Positions 11,001-23,732 of a DNA stretch of 64,000 bases are shown piece after piece. Source of the stretch: Antitrichia curtipendula (Eukaryota > Streptophyta > Bryopsida > Hypnales > Leucodontaceae); contig OX579636.1 of NCBI GenBank assembly GCA_951230915.1, positions 26,285,567 through 26,349,566 of the forward strand, written 5' to 3'. A model generated the notes under the pieces. The model was not told the origin of the DNA and did not search any database. It saw nothing but the letters and a program-made list of their open reading frames with translations. A program made the translations under genes and the position numbers. The stretch's first letter is position 1, and the number at the start of each line of letters is the position of its first letter.

Positions 11001-14000
11001 GTTTCCTTTCGGGAACAAAAAATTTTGGGACTTTAGAGGTTTACAAAACTACAAAAGGGTCCCATTACTATTAATCCTAAAGGATTAAAGAGACTACTTT
11101 TGGTTTAATTGAGAACTTGGGTTTGCATGATGGACGGATGGATGCTTATCATCCTAATTTATATGTGAAACTTTGTTTTATGTCATTTTCATAAATATTG
11201 CAAAAGTCTTTTTGCAGTTACTAAATTTTTTTAAATTCTCTACAATACTAAAGCCTTTCTTCATTAAAAACCATTCAAAATTGTTATTTCTATTGGAAAA
11301 AGTCAAAAAATAGTTTAATAAATTTCCAACTATAGGATCTTGAACTAGACTTAAACAAAAATATTAAAAAAAAATTTAGAAAAATTTGACTACCTAGCTT
11401 GAAAGATATTTGTATTTACAATGAAGAAAATTGAGGTTTATGCACTTGCATGACTAAATTATAAGATTTTTAATCTTCTTAATTCAAATTTTATATTAAA
11501 TAATTGAATTAAGAAAAAATATATATTTTTATCTTATAAAAAATTGTTGAGAACAAGGATAAACAAAAAATTAAATTGTTGATAGTTCTTAGATTGAATT
11601 AAAATATACTAATTCAAATAGTATAGTTGGTCTTAGAAAGCAAATTGAACCTTAAAGAACTTTTCTTTCATTAAATTGTACAAATTGAATTAAAAAACAA
11701 ACTTAATACATTATTTTCTCAAGAAGATTCAGTGACTACTATCAAAATAAAGACCTCCATAACTTTCACATCATAGATCCAAATGTCTAGAATGAATCAA
11801 TGCTTTGCATTTATATAAAGAAACTAGAGAAGGTTAGAAAATAATTTGAAAAATATTATTTCTAAAAACAAGAAACACCACAAGGTACGATTTATGTATT
11901 CCATCAAATTCTTGTGTTCTATAAGATGTTTGAATTTTTGTTCAATCTTGGAGTTAATATAATTGGAATAGAATTGTTATTTTGCTATAATGAAAAGACG
12001 CATGATGAAAAAGTGAATGAAAAAATAAATGAAAAAGTGAATGTTCAAATTTTGAACAATTTGAGTTCCAAAATTAAACTACTTCAAAACACAATTGTTG
12101 AAACTAACCAAGAGGTATGATAAGCTTAGAACAAAATTTGTAAGGTATATAAATTACATAACTCTTAGGATGTAGGTGCATTGACTTAGGTTTTACATAC
12201 ATTGATTTAATTGGGTCAATAATTTAACTCAAGTAGCATCATAAATCTTTATAATGTGCCCAAATATTAATAAAAAAATTGCATTAAAATGATCTTAGAT
12301 AACAAAATTAAGAAGAAAGTATATTTTGTGTAGATAATTAATTTGAAAATTGTACCTATATTGCAAATACCAACCAAAAAAGGGTAGAAAGACATTATTA
12401 TATTGGCTAATGAGCTTCATAATTTTGGGTCGTGTTTAGGTATCCAAATCATCATTTAAGAAGGTTAGGTACATGTATTAATTTAAGTTTTCTATTTGAA
12501 AAGTTTTTTAAATATATGAAGTATGAATCTCTTGAATTTTTTTGAAAGTCAATAATTTCAAACTTCCTAAGTTGACTAAATTTTTTCAAATTTATTACAT
12601 TAGTTTTTATGGCCAAAAATCTTTAAATGGTTGGAATATAGTCCCTTTATCTTAATGTCATTCTACCACATAGATCTAGTTTGTCCATGCAGATTTTTTA
12701 TTAATTTGCTTAATCAATTTAGCATCAATAAATCCAATTAGATTTTAAAAGGTGTTTCATATAATTGCCTTGTAGATGTAAAGTGACATTGTCCCAATAT
12801 TGTGCAACTACGTCTAGAATAGCACGTGGCCTTTGTTGTGAAAATGTTTTGTATAGGATCTCTTTATACCTTAAAGATCCTAAATAATCCCAAATTTATA
12901 CACTAGTTTTTCTTGTTCAAACTTTGATTCTAAAATTCTCACGATAGTTTAAAATCTGGCATAGTGAACTTAGACCTAGCCAAGTTCATAGACTTTTCAA
13001 ATGATTTAAAACTTTGCTACTATGTAGAACAACTTACCAAATTCTCATATAAAATCTCATGCTGATTTAAGATATTGTCCAACTTTGGTGGACAATTCAT
13101 CACTATTGACTTTTTTCTATTACCAAATTAACCTAAAAATTGGCATTGTTAGTTTTCATGGCCTATTTTAATTCATAAACATTATCTTCAAATGGTTTGA
13201 AACTTTTCATGATATAGATAAATTTATCAAATAATTATATACAAAATTTCACACCAATCCAAGATACAATTCAACTTTGATGGACATATTTCCACTATTT
13301 ACTTCATGTCAAGACACAATCTCAATGCCCCAATTATATTTTGTTTATAATTTGGTAAGATTGAAGACCATTGAAGCCAAATTTTTTATTACAACATAGA
13401 TGATAAATTAAATAAATTATCCTCAAAGTTTTATAAGTAGATAATTAATAATCAATAAGATTAAAGCTTTCAAATCTGCTTCTTGATTACCTTGAATTTC
13501 AAATACCTTAGTTACTTTAATGCCTTATCTCTCCATTTTCGTAAGCAATCTAGATCTAAAATTTGGTGACATAGTAGATTACTTTGCCAAAATCATATAT
13601 CAAAAATATTACCTTGATTCAGTACTTGATCTAAACAGAAACCTAAGACTTCTCACATTAATGAACATATCTTTAATAATAAAATATCCACAAACTTTCA
13701 ACTTAGCATCCTAAGTGCACCCTACATTTTAATCTCACTAAGAGCCAAGAGCGAGTTAAGGGACCAATCTTTGCTTCTAAGTAGTCAATCCAACTCTAAA
13801 AAGCTAACTATCGATTAACTCTAATACTCCCTTAATTCTAACAACTACTAACCAATTAGTTATCAACCAAGAATTAACAAGACCTCTTAACACTATGCCT
13901 ATATTTTAATATAAGAAGATGCCAACTAGGGTATTTTTTTTATTTTTCTTAAAGTGTCAAAGTGGCGATATAAAATGTTATAGTAGTGCTCCAAATTATA

Positions 14001-14280
14001 ACATTCATCCACATATTGGATAGAAAATTTTACATTAGCACATATCACATGTCTATAATTTGGTTTTCATCCACAAACTGACAATTTATCCCCATTTTTT
14101 GGCATTTTGTAGGCATTTTTTAGCTAAATTAATTTTTTTGGTGCAATATGGCATCAAAAAGCCTCCCTCCAAAGCCGTGATGCCAACTTCAACTAGTAGA
14201 TGATGCACATCACAATAATATGCTTGTGTATAAGAAAAATTATATATTTGTTTAAAGTGTTTGATTTTTCTTTTCATCAT
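8028..14280. other. AT-rich intergenic DNA, no recognised gene
   Basis: Six kilobases of A/T-rich DNA. Short open frames (for example 7990-8220, 10378-10575, 11914-12120 and 13520-13714) have low-complexity Lys/Asn/Ile/Leu-rich products and no domain. Bases 9230-9500 belong to the dispersed repeat seen at 1-305 and 2480-2640. I see no LTR pair or transposase. Confidence 0.5.
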
Positions 14281-14285
14281 AAAAA

Positions 14286-14366
14286 ATTAAATTGCTCTTT
14301 CTCTCTCTCTATTTGTTGATGGCATTTTTAATGTGAAAAATAGAGAGAGACATTGAGCAAAATAGA
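14286..14366. repeat. Small imperfect inverted repeat
   Basis: Left arm aattgctctttctctctctc and right arm gagagagacattgagcaaaa are roughly complementary with a short spacer. Arms are CT/GA-rich, so part of the pairing is low complexity. It could be a small MITE or chance. Confidence 0.3.
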
Positions 14367-14369
14367 AAA

Positions 14370-16094
14370 AATTGTATGTATGATTGGTATTTGTTAGTTG
14401 TTACTCACTTACTCCTAATTTTTTACACTACAAACAATTCTCAATTTTGTTTTTACATGCAAAATTTGTGAGCTTTGGTTGTGACCCTATAACATGTTTT
14501 TATGTGTGTATATATTCACATAATATATCACATATATAATTGGCCCCAAATTTTAATTCATGAAGGAGTATTTGCAAAGATAGTGCATAATTACTCTAAT
14601 AAGTCAAAGGCATGTGCCATTCCCATGCCGAAAGAAGTTATGATAATGACTTTTGCAAGCCTATCATTATACAATAGCAATTGAAGTTGCCAAAATGATG
14701 AGTGAAGTTTAGTTTTTGTATTTCTTCTTGTGTACCTCCAAAATCGCATTAAAGATTTATAGATTTAAAGCACCATTAGAATTTTTGTAAACTTTGTATA
14801 GGACGCAATGCAAGACATTATTATTAAATCTCCAATGCACTTGTTTTCTTTCCAATGTTATAAGCATTTCTATTAGAATAAATCCTTAGAAATCAACAGA
14901 GTTAGAGAAACTAACAGACAATGTGAAAGTTGTGGGCAATAATCCAACCAATTATTGATTTATTGGTTGAATTAGATTAACTTTGTCTCAAAATCAGCCC
15001 TTCCAACCTTCTATACATTCTACTTGGATGAAGGGATAATCTCCCGTTGGATAAAATAATATAGAAAAATGTTTGACCTATACTACAAGGTACTAGTTGA
15101 GAGATAGGTTTACATTTTGTTAAGTAAGAAAAATTCCATGAATTATTTATTGTTCAAGCACTTTAATTTCTTGAATTTGAGATTCAATTACGTACTTTCA
15201 CTATTCAAAAGTTTCCAAAAAACTTATCTTAGATATTTTCTTATTTCTATAATTTTTTAGGATGTAAATCCTTTTCTAAGTTAGTGATGAAAAGTTTTCA
15301 AAGAACTTTGCTTTATTGTAGAACAATGAAAATCTTTTCATCACTAATTAAGACTTGTCAATAATGATTCCACAATTAATTACTTTCTTCAAGCTTACAA
15401 TTTAAAATCCAAGAAATTCCAAGCTTTGATAATTTGTTGATTACAAACTTTGCATTTTCAAAAAAAATTCTATATTCCTTCATGCATCTCAACTTGGAAG
15501 GACTCTAATTTAGTATCTTAGGCAAGAAGATGAGATCTCTTACTTGATAGGGGATCTTCTTAAAACAAATAAAATCTCAATCCAAAAATTGTAATTGAAA
15601 ATCAATTATGAGTTCATTCTAATTTGTACTTCTAGATCTATTTGGTCTCGTCTTTGGTCAAGTTATGTCTTATAGTAACTTGAATAATTACTCATCTACA
15701 ATACATGTATGGCTAGAAGTACACTAAATAAGCCCATTTTAATGTTTTTGGATCGAATGTGTACAACTAATGCTACAAACCACCCAAAGACAATCTTTGC
15801 AACAAAAAATTGGATTTTTGGAGGGTTTTGCCAACTCCATCAAAATTATTTTTTCTTCTATAGTTCACAAAATAATATCTTTGGACTTAATTGAAACTTT
15901 TCAAAAAGATATTAAACTCCAAAAATAGATAGAAGTTCCAAAAGTTATGTTTAAATGAAAATTAGTAGTAAGAGTGGATGAAAAAATAGAGAAGTCATCC
16001 AAAAGAATCTAAAAAGTAAGATTAGAATCCAGAGTAGAAGCAAAATTTAAAACCAAAATTAAAAGTTAGTTTAGAAATTTGAATCAAGAGAATT
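14370..16094. other. AT-rich intergenic DNA with one good hairpin
   Basis: No gene is visible. Bases 15281-15300 (TTAGTGATGAAAAGTTTTCA) and 15327-15347 form a near-perfect stem of about 20 bp with a 26-nt loop, a pre-miRNA-sized foldback. Otherwise plain A/T-rich sequence. Confidence 0.4.
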
Positions 16095-16334
16095 TATGCC
16101 ACATTTAACTACTTTTGGACTCTTACGTGAATTCTGGACAAAACATAAAAAAATCTCCAGATAATAACATCTGAGATCTCCAAATGTTTGTATAGATCTT
16201 CAGATGTTTTGTAATGATCTCCCAATGTTTTACATAGATCTCTCGATGTTTTGCATTATTTTCAAATGACCATTTTTTTTTCTATTATTAATTTTGGACC
16301 CTTTGAAAGTCCAGAAATAGTTAAATGTGGCATA
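16095..16334. mobile_element. MITE with internal tandem repeat
   Basis: A 240-bp unit with inverted termini TATGCCACATTTAACTA and TAGTTAAATGTGGCATA; the pairing extends inward to the ctggact/agtccag region. The interior holds four tandem units of about 20-23 bp (variants of gatctccaaatgtttgta, 16168-16258). The element starts and ends within TA dinucleotides, so the exact target duplication cannot be fixed. No coding capacity. Confidence 0.6.
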
Positions 16335-17370
16335 TTTAGTGGATGAAGTTTGAAGCACCGATTAGCGATCATACTTCATTTATTTGTAACTTTCTCTAGG
16401 AAAGTCAAAAGTCCAAGTTTTTTATCTTTTTAGAAAGTTAATTTTAAAAATATTAAAATTAAAAATATTCCAAAACTAAAAATAGTAAATAAAAACAAAG
16501 TCCAAAGTAGTAAGTAAAAAATAAGAAATTTAATTTAATCTTTTGAATAGAACCAAGGAACAAGATAAAAGTAGAATAATTTATAGAATATTTTAAAGGA
16601 TTTAATAGATAATTTAACCTTTAGAAAATTGAACAATATTGAAGAATATAGCCTAGGATAAAATTCCAACTTAGTTTAGAGCAAATTTGGATGAAAGTCA
16701 TCAGTATTAGAGTAAATCAAGTCAAACTCAAAAATTAGAAAGAAGAATTAACTGTAAATTCAATTCAAAAATCCAAAGTTAGTTTGCTTAATTAGATTGA
16801 AAGAAAACAATAGATGAAGTTTTGAAGTTTAAAAGATTAAAAGATAAACTTTATCCGTGGATAATTTCTAGAAAAAGGTCCATTTATCACAAACTTTATC
16901 ATTCTGGAAAGTACATAAAAATTCCTAAAATTTAGGCTATATAGCATTTGAATTTGACCAACCCTCATTGGTCTTTGGTTTTGGCCTACTCTAACCCAAA
17001 TTGGCTAATATTACTAACTTTCAAATGATTTGTTTAGGAATTATACTTAGGCCAATTAAGAAATAGGAAAAACAACATTTTTTCATTTTGGGGGAGGTGT
17101 AATTGGACGGTACATTAGACACCTATAGTAACAAGAACCCGGTTGTGCTCACTTTATTCTAAGGGTGAGGATAAAGCACTTATAACAAGCGTGCCTTTTG
17201 TTCTCATTAGAAGAAATTTGAGGTCTTCGGAGGGCCACTCCAAAGTGACAAACCAAGCTATTAAAAATAAGGTAGATACCCTATCAAATATGTTCGAAAT
17301 GCATAGTCACATACTTTGACTTTTGCAAAAATCATGAGCTTGGTTTAATTTTTACAATGTATTGAAAAGA
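16335..17370. other. AT-rich intergenic DNA
   Basis: No gene, inverted repeat or recognisable element. Low-complexity A-rich tracts dominate. Confidence 0.45.
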
Positions 17371-18304
17371 AGCCGCCAGCCTCGCCCCTACTTGTCCCCT
17401 CTACCAGAAGCTCTCTCTACAATTGATCTGGGCTTGAAATCCTAGTCCGTGGGTTTCTACGAGGGCACTTTGATTAGGATTCTTGGTGACGAGAGAGCAA
17501 GGTTTTTGCGGCGGCGGAGCGGGGTTCCTGGGGTTTGTGATCAAAGAACGAGGTGATTGAAAGTGGGATCAAGGAGTGAGGTGGAGATCACTGGAGGAAG
17601 GTTGAATTTGCACCTTTATTTGCCAAATCTAGCTTGGTCTTCCAAGCTTGCTCCCCACTAATTTAAGATTTCTCACGATTGTTGCAACGAGGTGGAGATT
17701 GTTGGAAGAAGGTCGAATTTGCAAAGGACCAGTAAGTTCATACTTAAACCTTTTGAATTCTTTCTCTTGGAGAATCAATGTAATAAATCAAATGCAACGA
17801 GTTTGATGATACTCCAAATGCATAGGAAACAACTAGAAGTAGTTAGTTGTTATTGAATTTTTTCCATGTAGTACGCATAATTAAATGCCCACCCAAATTT
17901 CCTGGCTCGATGTAAGTGTGAGACGCTTTTAAACAGGTTTATCAACTCAATCAAAGTTGGATCTGGACCTGAGGCTGCTCAAGATTGATAGTTTCCTTTT
18001 TTGTTTTGTTTGGACAAGGTTTTAGTAAACCACCCTTGTCTTAGGTTTGCCACCCACCATGTCATACAAAAGCAAAATGACCTCATAGGACGCTCATGGA
18101 ACTCAGCTGCTGCCACCTACGGTGTTCTTATGTGGAACTCAATTGTCTACTTCTTTTGTACTCCCATGTGGAACTCAACTGTTTGTTCCTTCAATACTCC
18201 CATCTAGAACTTAGTTATATACTCCTTTACTGCTCTCATCTAGAAGTTAATTGCTTGCACCCAATAGGCTAGTGCTTCTAGGCGTGCTACTCTTTCTAAG
18301 ACTC
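17371..18304 (+). other. Gene-like 5' region with tandem duplication
   Basis: A GC-richer stretch begins near 17380. Two related blocks, gaggtggagatcactggagg at 17578 and gaggtggagattgttggaag at 17690, each run on into tgaatttgca-type text, showing an internal duplication about 110 bp apart. Splice-like gtaag follows at 17734. It lies just upstream of the Rep-like relic and may be its leader, but no open frame supports that. Confidence 0.25.
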
Positions 18305-18497
18305 AGAAGAAACTTGTGTTTTTCTTGACACATTTTTTTAGACATCCATTTTTTTTGGTTAACAATAACATCAAACATAACATTAAGATGCTAGTTTTTA
18401 CATCAAAATAGCATTTAGATGTTAGTTTTAACATAAGTTGTAACATAAAAAAGTGGACGTCCAAAATAATGTGTCAAAAAAAACACAGGTTTCTTCT
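18305..18497. mobile_element. 193-bp MITE in the Rep-like 5' region
   Basis: Inverted termini AGAAGAAACTTGTGTTTTT and AAAAACACAGGTTTCTTCT, with pairing continuing through tgacacat and gacatcca/tggacgtc for about 45 bp per arm. The flanking DNA, ctttctaagactc before and ctttctgcttc...aaaggtgaagg after, matches the uninterrupted text at 18600-18660, so the insertion split one copy of a duplicated segment. Target duplication not resolved. Confidence 0.6.
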
Positions 18498-18573
18498 AGT
18501 GAAGCTTTCTGCTTCCGCTTCAAAGGTGAAGGTTGTGAGGAAGCCTCCAATGAAAAAAATGTTTGTTTTATAG

Positions 18574-19840
18574 TTGGCTTGTTCCTTTGATCTCCCTATT
18601 CCTTCTAAGACTCAACAACCTTCTGCTTCAAGATCAAAGGTGAAGGCTGTGAGGAAGCCTCGAATCAAAAATCCTATTTTACTAGAATTTGCCCCCCCTA
18701 AAAAACCTTGCATTCGAGCTCCTGCTCCACCAAAAGAAATGGATGTGAGTGTCACAATTTTTGTGGGTAGTGATGACATATCCATTGAACTTCTACAAAA
18801 GGTTGATGAATTTCTTCAAAAAAATGTATATTAGGCTTTTGTTCCATTGAACAAGGGTCTTGCTTGCTAAGACTGCACTTACAAATGGTGTGTAGACTTC
18901 TCACATCTTCTGCTGCTATAGTTAGCAAAACTATAAAGCGATACCTTGGATGGGATGATCCTAAGAAAGCTCCAGTGGGGCATCATATTCTAACAAAAAG
19001 CTCTTTGTAACTCGGGCCTCCACACTTATATTGGGATGCTTGGTTACTTCATAAAGGACAAAGGCCAAGATCACTTCCAATGCATCCAAAAAGATGTCAC
19101 AGATGCACAGTTGGAGGAAGATGTAGAGGAGTACATTAAGTACAGTACTCCTTTATCTGAGAACCGAATTTTTCTCACTCACACAAATCTTATTGAGCAA
19201 GCTGCTACATGTTGCAAAATACAAACTCCGAAAACAACTTGGGAGTACTCTTTTGGAAACTCTCCTCCCTATGCTCCAATTGGGGCAGTACATACCATTT
19301 GCTTCTTGGATTTTACCAGTCTGCGAAGGAGGCATGGGATTCGATAGAGCAGTGACACTCTAGAAATGCATGATGAATTTACAATCCTTGGAAATGTAGG
19401 ATGTCACACAAATTTTCTTTGAGCATACCACCCCCAACTCTCAACTAGCAGATCTGGGTCGACAACGTCTAGCCACAAAACTTGATGAGGCTTGTGAAAG
19501 AGCAACTCATGATTATGATATTCCAGGTATTTTTCAAATTCCTTTGCCTTTTTCCTTCTTTCTTTTTCTTTACTAGTTTGCTTTCATCTTTGTTTCATGT
19601 CCTCTCTATAGTTTGCTCATGTTTTTTTCTATCTCTCGGGATATTTTTCTTGCAAATGATGTACCTATACCAACGGTTTGTGAACCAATCATAGTTCTTA
19701 ACAAATCTCAAGACAATCCGCTTCCCCACAAAGACATCATGGAAACGGACTCACATCACACACTTACTGCAAGTTATCCAACTATGTATATTCCAGTGGT
19801 GTATAGAGATTGTGACGATGTCAATGACCTCACAGTGTAG
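18574..19840 (+). pseudogene. HUH/CRESS Rep-like replication initiator gene, decayed
   Basis: The frame drifts and holds stops (TAG at 18832, TAA near 19008), but coding blocks are clear. 18574-18834 has a basic Ser/Lys/Pro-rich leader ending ...IELLQKVDEFLQKN. Near 18870 another frame reads LRLHLQMVCRLL, then TIKRYLGWDDPKKAPVGHH. 19021-19230 reads YIGMLGYFIKDKGQDHFQ and continues ...LSENRIFLTHTNLIEQA. Near 19393 a block reads QIFFEHTTPNSQLADLG, ending DYDIP at a GT donor (19527). A last block, 19648-19840, ends NDLTV and a stop. HLQ followed by YxxKD about 50 residues later fits motifs 2 and 3 of HUH endonucleases of the CRESS-Rep type. Cellular transposons with such proteins (Replitrons) are known in green plants and algae. 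The assignment is by motif only; no helicase part was found. Confidence 0.45.
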
Positions 19841-20608
19841 TTTGTGGCATGCTGCACTTTTTACATTTCATATGATTTTCACATAGCATTTTTTGGGGAG
19901 CAAGCATGTTGTTTGTTTTAGTTTATAATTTTCTTTGGAAGTCTTTCATTGCTGAAATTTTGAACACTTTGTGTATAATCTGAAATTTTGAGTACATAGG
20001 TGAAATCTGAAATTTTGAAGGCTTTGGGTACATTGCTTGTTTGTGTGAATTTTGAATGTTTTTTTAATGTTTTTGAAGGCAGTTTTTGTTCTTGTGTGTG
20101 CAAAGTGTCACAATATACAATGTACCCAAAAGAGGCAGTCATTGCCTACATACAATATAGAAGGGCAACATAGTACAAGGTTTAAAATTTTAAATTTTAA
20201 AAACTGTTCAATGAAGTGTAATTAAGATAATTTAAGTGGCTTTTCAATATTAGAAAGTTGTGACCAAAAAAACAAAAAAACAATAGTTTTCTGTTGTTCT
20301 AGGCATTAGCGGTCACAAGTTGATCAATTTAACAAAATTCTTTTAAGATACCAATAGATTTCTATTGTTTTAGGCACTTCAGTTTTTTTGGCCAAATCAA
20401 CAAAAATGAAATAATTTTATAAGTACCAATTTTTTCTTTGTATGTGCACATGTACATTCAACAATGGTGTATTGGTTGAAAGATGTGGTTTGCAAAGGCT
20501 AGATCTCCAGTTCAAACCTCGGTATTAATACTTGGTGACATGGCAATTAAGATTGCTAACATGGTAGTTTGACCACGTATAGTAATGTGGCAACCGAACA
20601 ACACTTTA
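19841..20608. other. AT-rich DNA with a possible SINE head
   Basis: No gene. Bases 20466-20525 resemble the tRNA-derived head of a SINE: an A-box-like ttggttgaaagatgtgg is followed by B-box-like AGTTCAAACCTCGG at about 20511. No poly-A or simple-repeat tail or target duplication was found, so this is tentative. Confidence 0.25.
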
Positions 20609-21340
20609 GGGTGATTGCACGAAACACTTGTACTATTTGTTGCGTTTTGCAATAGTACTCGTGATTTTTTTGGGAGTACTTTAAAATTCAAAAATCAATT
20701 TTAAAAAAATTCAAAAAATATGACTAATGTATGCACCTTTAAGATGAAGGTAACCACCAAAGGAAATTCATTAAAAAATTCTCTAAGTAGGAGAACTAAA
20801 AAAGTACCAAATCGCTAGAAAATGCATACTTTGATGTTTTAATTAGTAGAAAATAGGAAAAAACTTAAATAAAAAAAATAAAAATTGGCCATTTGTAGCA
20901 ACTTTATGGAGATGGTCATTCAACAAAAAAACCACCAAAGTAATTTTTTTCATGTTTTGAAATGCAAGTAGAAAGAGGCTCACTTTGTGAACTTCTACAC
21001 CAAATAAAATTAAGTATTTTTAAAATTCCTTTGTACAATAGCTACAAGTCTACTAAAAGACCATCTCTACCAAATTTCAGCTCCAAATTCGTTTTTATGG
21101 ATACTAAATAGTACTAAACCCCCCCAAATTGGCATTTGTGACAAAATATCGGGGGCTATTATTAAATAGTAAAAAAAAATTCCAAAATTCCAAAAAATTA
21201 CGCAAGGTGTATAATAGTTATAAGTACCTTGTCTATGAATTTGGAATCATTTGGAGTCAAAATGCAAAAGTTATGGCTAAAAAACTAATCAGCATGCAAC
21301 ATGTGACAGAAAATAGTACAAGTGTTTCGTGCAATCACCC
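20609..21340. mobile_element. 732-bp TIR element with 4-bp duplication, copy B
   Basis: Terminal inverted repeats of about 30 bp are perfect or nearly so: GGGTGATTGCACGAAACACT at the left and AGTGTTTCGTGCAATCACCC at the right. TTTA flanks both sides (20605-20608 and 21341-21344). Length is identical to copy A at 7296-8027. This copy has the better preserved ends. Non-autonomous; no coding sequence. Confidence 0.8.
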
Positions 21341-21344
21341 TTTA

Positions 21345-22734
21345 CAATTCTGATTTTGTTGTTTTGGTCATGGATTTTTTCTAATAGTGTTTGAAGTTGA
21401 TTGCCTTGGAAGGCCACCAACCTCAATAGCCACTAGCTTTAATAGCCACTTAATTTTGTGAGTTCAAAGATTAAAAGAGGAAGCTCTTTATACAAGTGGG
21501 GTAGTAGTAGGCAAAACAATCCAATTGAGATATATAAATTAGGATTAATAGGAATTCATTCACTCATAGTTAAATCAAATGTAGGAATTGTGTTCAAAGT
21601 CAAATTTCAAATCCCATTGAGTCATAGTAGAATAACTTTTTGAAAAAACTTTGAACTTAGTTAATATAGGAAATTAAGCTAACTTTCATCTCCAAAAATC
21701 TATTTGAAATTTTGAGAGTTCAATTTAAAGTTATGGCCAAATTTTAGGGAGGAATTGGAAAGGACATCTTTTTGGACATTTTTAAACACCTTTCTAAATT
21801 ATGTCCATAATTTTTATTTGGAATCTTAAAATTTCAAATGAATTTTTGGAAATGAAATTTAGCTTGATACTCTATATAAATTTAATTCAATTTTTTTTTA
21901 AAGTTATTTTGCTATACCTAAATGAGGTCTAAAACTTGACTTTGAAAACAATTCTTACATTTGACAATGAGTGGTCTATCTTCAAATTATCCTATAGCCT
22001 TTGAGGAATCATGATGAACTATTGATTTCTCTATAAAAAAAAATACCTCTTCTCCCTTCATTCTCACCAAATGACCACAAAATAAGTCTCCATATTGCCA
22101 TAAAAATAATTCTTGATGGTAAGCCATTGGACTATTTTGGACATTTGTTTTTTTTCCACAATTTTGTGTGAGTGGAAGGTATATAGAGTTGTTATCTAAT
22201 TTCAATTTTGAAAATTTCCAAAAAAACAACATTAAGAAAGAATAATAATTTTCTATTTGAACATTCTCACTATTGGAATTAATAATTCTTAATTTTTTGC
22301 AAAAATTATTAGCGATTTCATTTATTCTTTCATTCAATACTATTATCTACTTTCTACTTCTTTTAAGGATGAATTTGAATGTGTTTTTGGTATAAAAAAA
22401 ATCAATTATATTTTCAATCTATTTTCAAATATAAGACCTAAATTGCACAAGTTATAGGACATATGTCTTTTTTCTAAAAATGTTGAAAGTCAAAATTTTA
22501 CTTTTTGAATAGGCCAACATTTTAAAGTTTAGACTCATTCTAAGACTCATCAAACCTTGCAATCGGTAGGGATTATGAATCTAAATTTTAGAAAGATGTA
22601 CTTGGATAAGTTAACTAAAGTATCTTTTAGTTGATCTATTAATAAATATACATCTAAATTAAGTTTTTATCCTTGCTTTGGGAACAAGTATTTTGAAGAA
22701 GTTTTGAACCTCTAATCATCAAAGAAGTGAAAGA
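21345..22734. other. AT-rich intergenic DNA
   Basis: No recognised gene. A 116-codon open frame on the - strand (21987-22337) has no domain and a composition typical of random AT-rich sequence. Confidence 0.45.
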
Positions 22735-22808
22735 ACTTTAGGGCTCTAAAGAACAAGTCCATTGTGATATAGTCCAACCTTGTTTTTTAGTACAAATTAG
22801 CCATTTAA

Positions 22809-23732
22809 CCCTTAAAAGACCACCATGCATTTTTTGGCAGTATAGAAATTTTGGGCAAGTACCTGTGATTGGAGATTTTTCATGTTTTTCGCTGAAATTT
22901 TAATAGAAGTTGTGCGCAAGGAATATCTTTCATATGCACTAAATTTCATGACACTTGGAAATACACGTCAAAAGTTATGGCCTAATATGTTACTTCTTTT
23001 CTCGGCCGGGCAATTCGGGTAGATCAGAAAAAATCACTTTTTTCAGAAACAGAAATTTGAAATTGGCTTTCTAGAGTTATAAATATGTGGAAAGGTTTTA
23101 ATCATTCCATTTTGACCAATGAGTCAAAAGTTATGAGGAGTTTTAGTTTGCGGGCAGTTATGGAATCTCTACTCTGAAATAAATTTTGAAGTCCTTTATC
23201 TTACTCAATTTTCAATTTTTTTTGAAAAAAATAAAATCAGAGGATGTAGATTGTTTATTACAACATTTTGACCATTGGAATTGGCATTTTCCAATTCCAT
23301 ACCTAAATTCTTAACAATTTTATATTTTGAATCATTCTCTACTTTGTTCTACTTACTATTTTTTTCCTATATGTTGTGCAATTCCAAATGATGTGAAATT
23401 TTTTAAGCATTCAGTTAACTTGTGTAAGAAAAAGATTCCAAAGAAGCACCACCAGTTTGGACATTTTTTCATAGAAAAGTGCTTCTGAAGTGCAGCTGCC
23501 CGGTCTTTTGCAGGGTCAAAAAAATAATTTCAGTAATTTTGAATTCTTATATCTTGCAATTCATGTGGTGAAAATTTCTGAAATTTTTACCACATGTTCT
23601 CAAGTCAGCATACTATGAGATCCTACAGTTACATGTGTCAAAAAAAGTTTTTTTTCAAAAATTTGGTACTTGTACTAAAAGTGGCAGTTCTTGAGCGTTT
23701 TTGGTGAAAACATAGTCATGGAACTTTAGGGG
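22809..23732. mobile_element. TTAA-flanked element, copy C (924 bp)
   Basis: Ends CCCTTAAAAG and CTTTAGGGG, flanked by TTAA at 22805-22808 and 23733-23736. The duplicated locus preserves the site without the element (agtgtttcaaatcatatttg near 31217), which supports these ends. TTAA targets with CCC-starting ends are the hallmark of piggyBac-like elements (also Sola3). No transposase; related copies at 28979-29813 and 44516-45240. Confidence 0.75.

Noticed and set aside
18574..19840. Recently integrated plant DNA virus
   Set aside because: The frame is decayed, has intron-like structure and a C-terminal extension, and no capsid or movement gene or virus-like origin is nearby. A cellular HUH transposon is the simpler reading.
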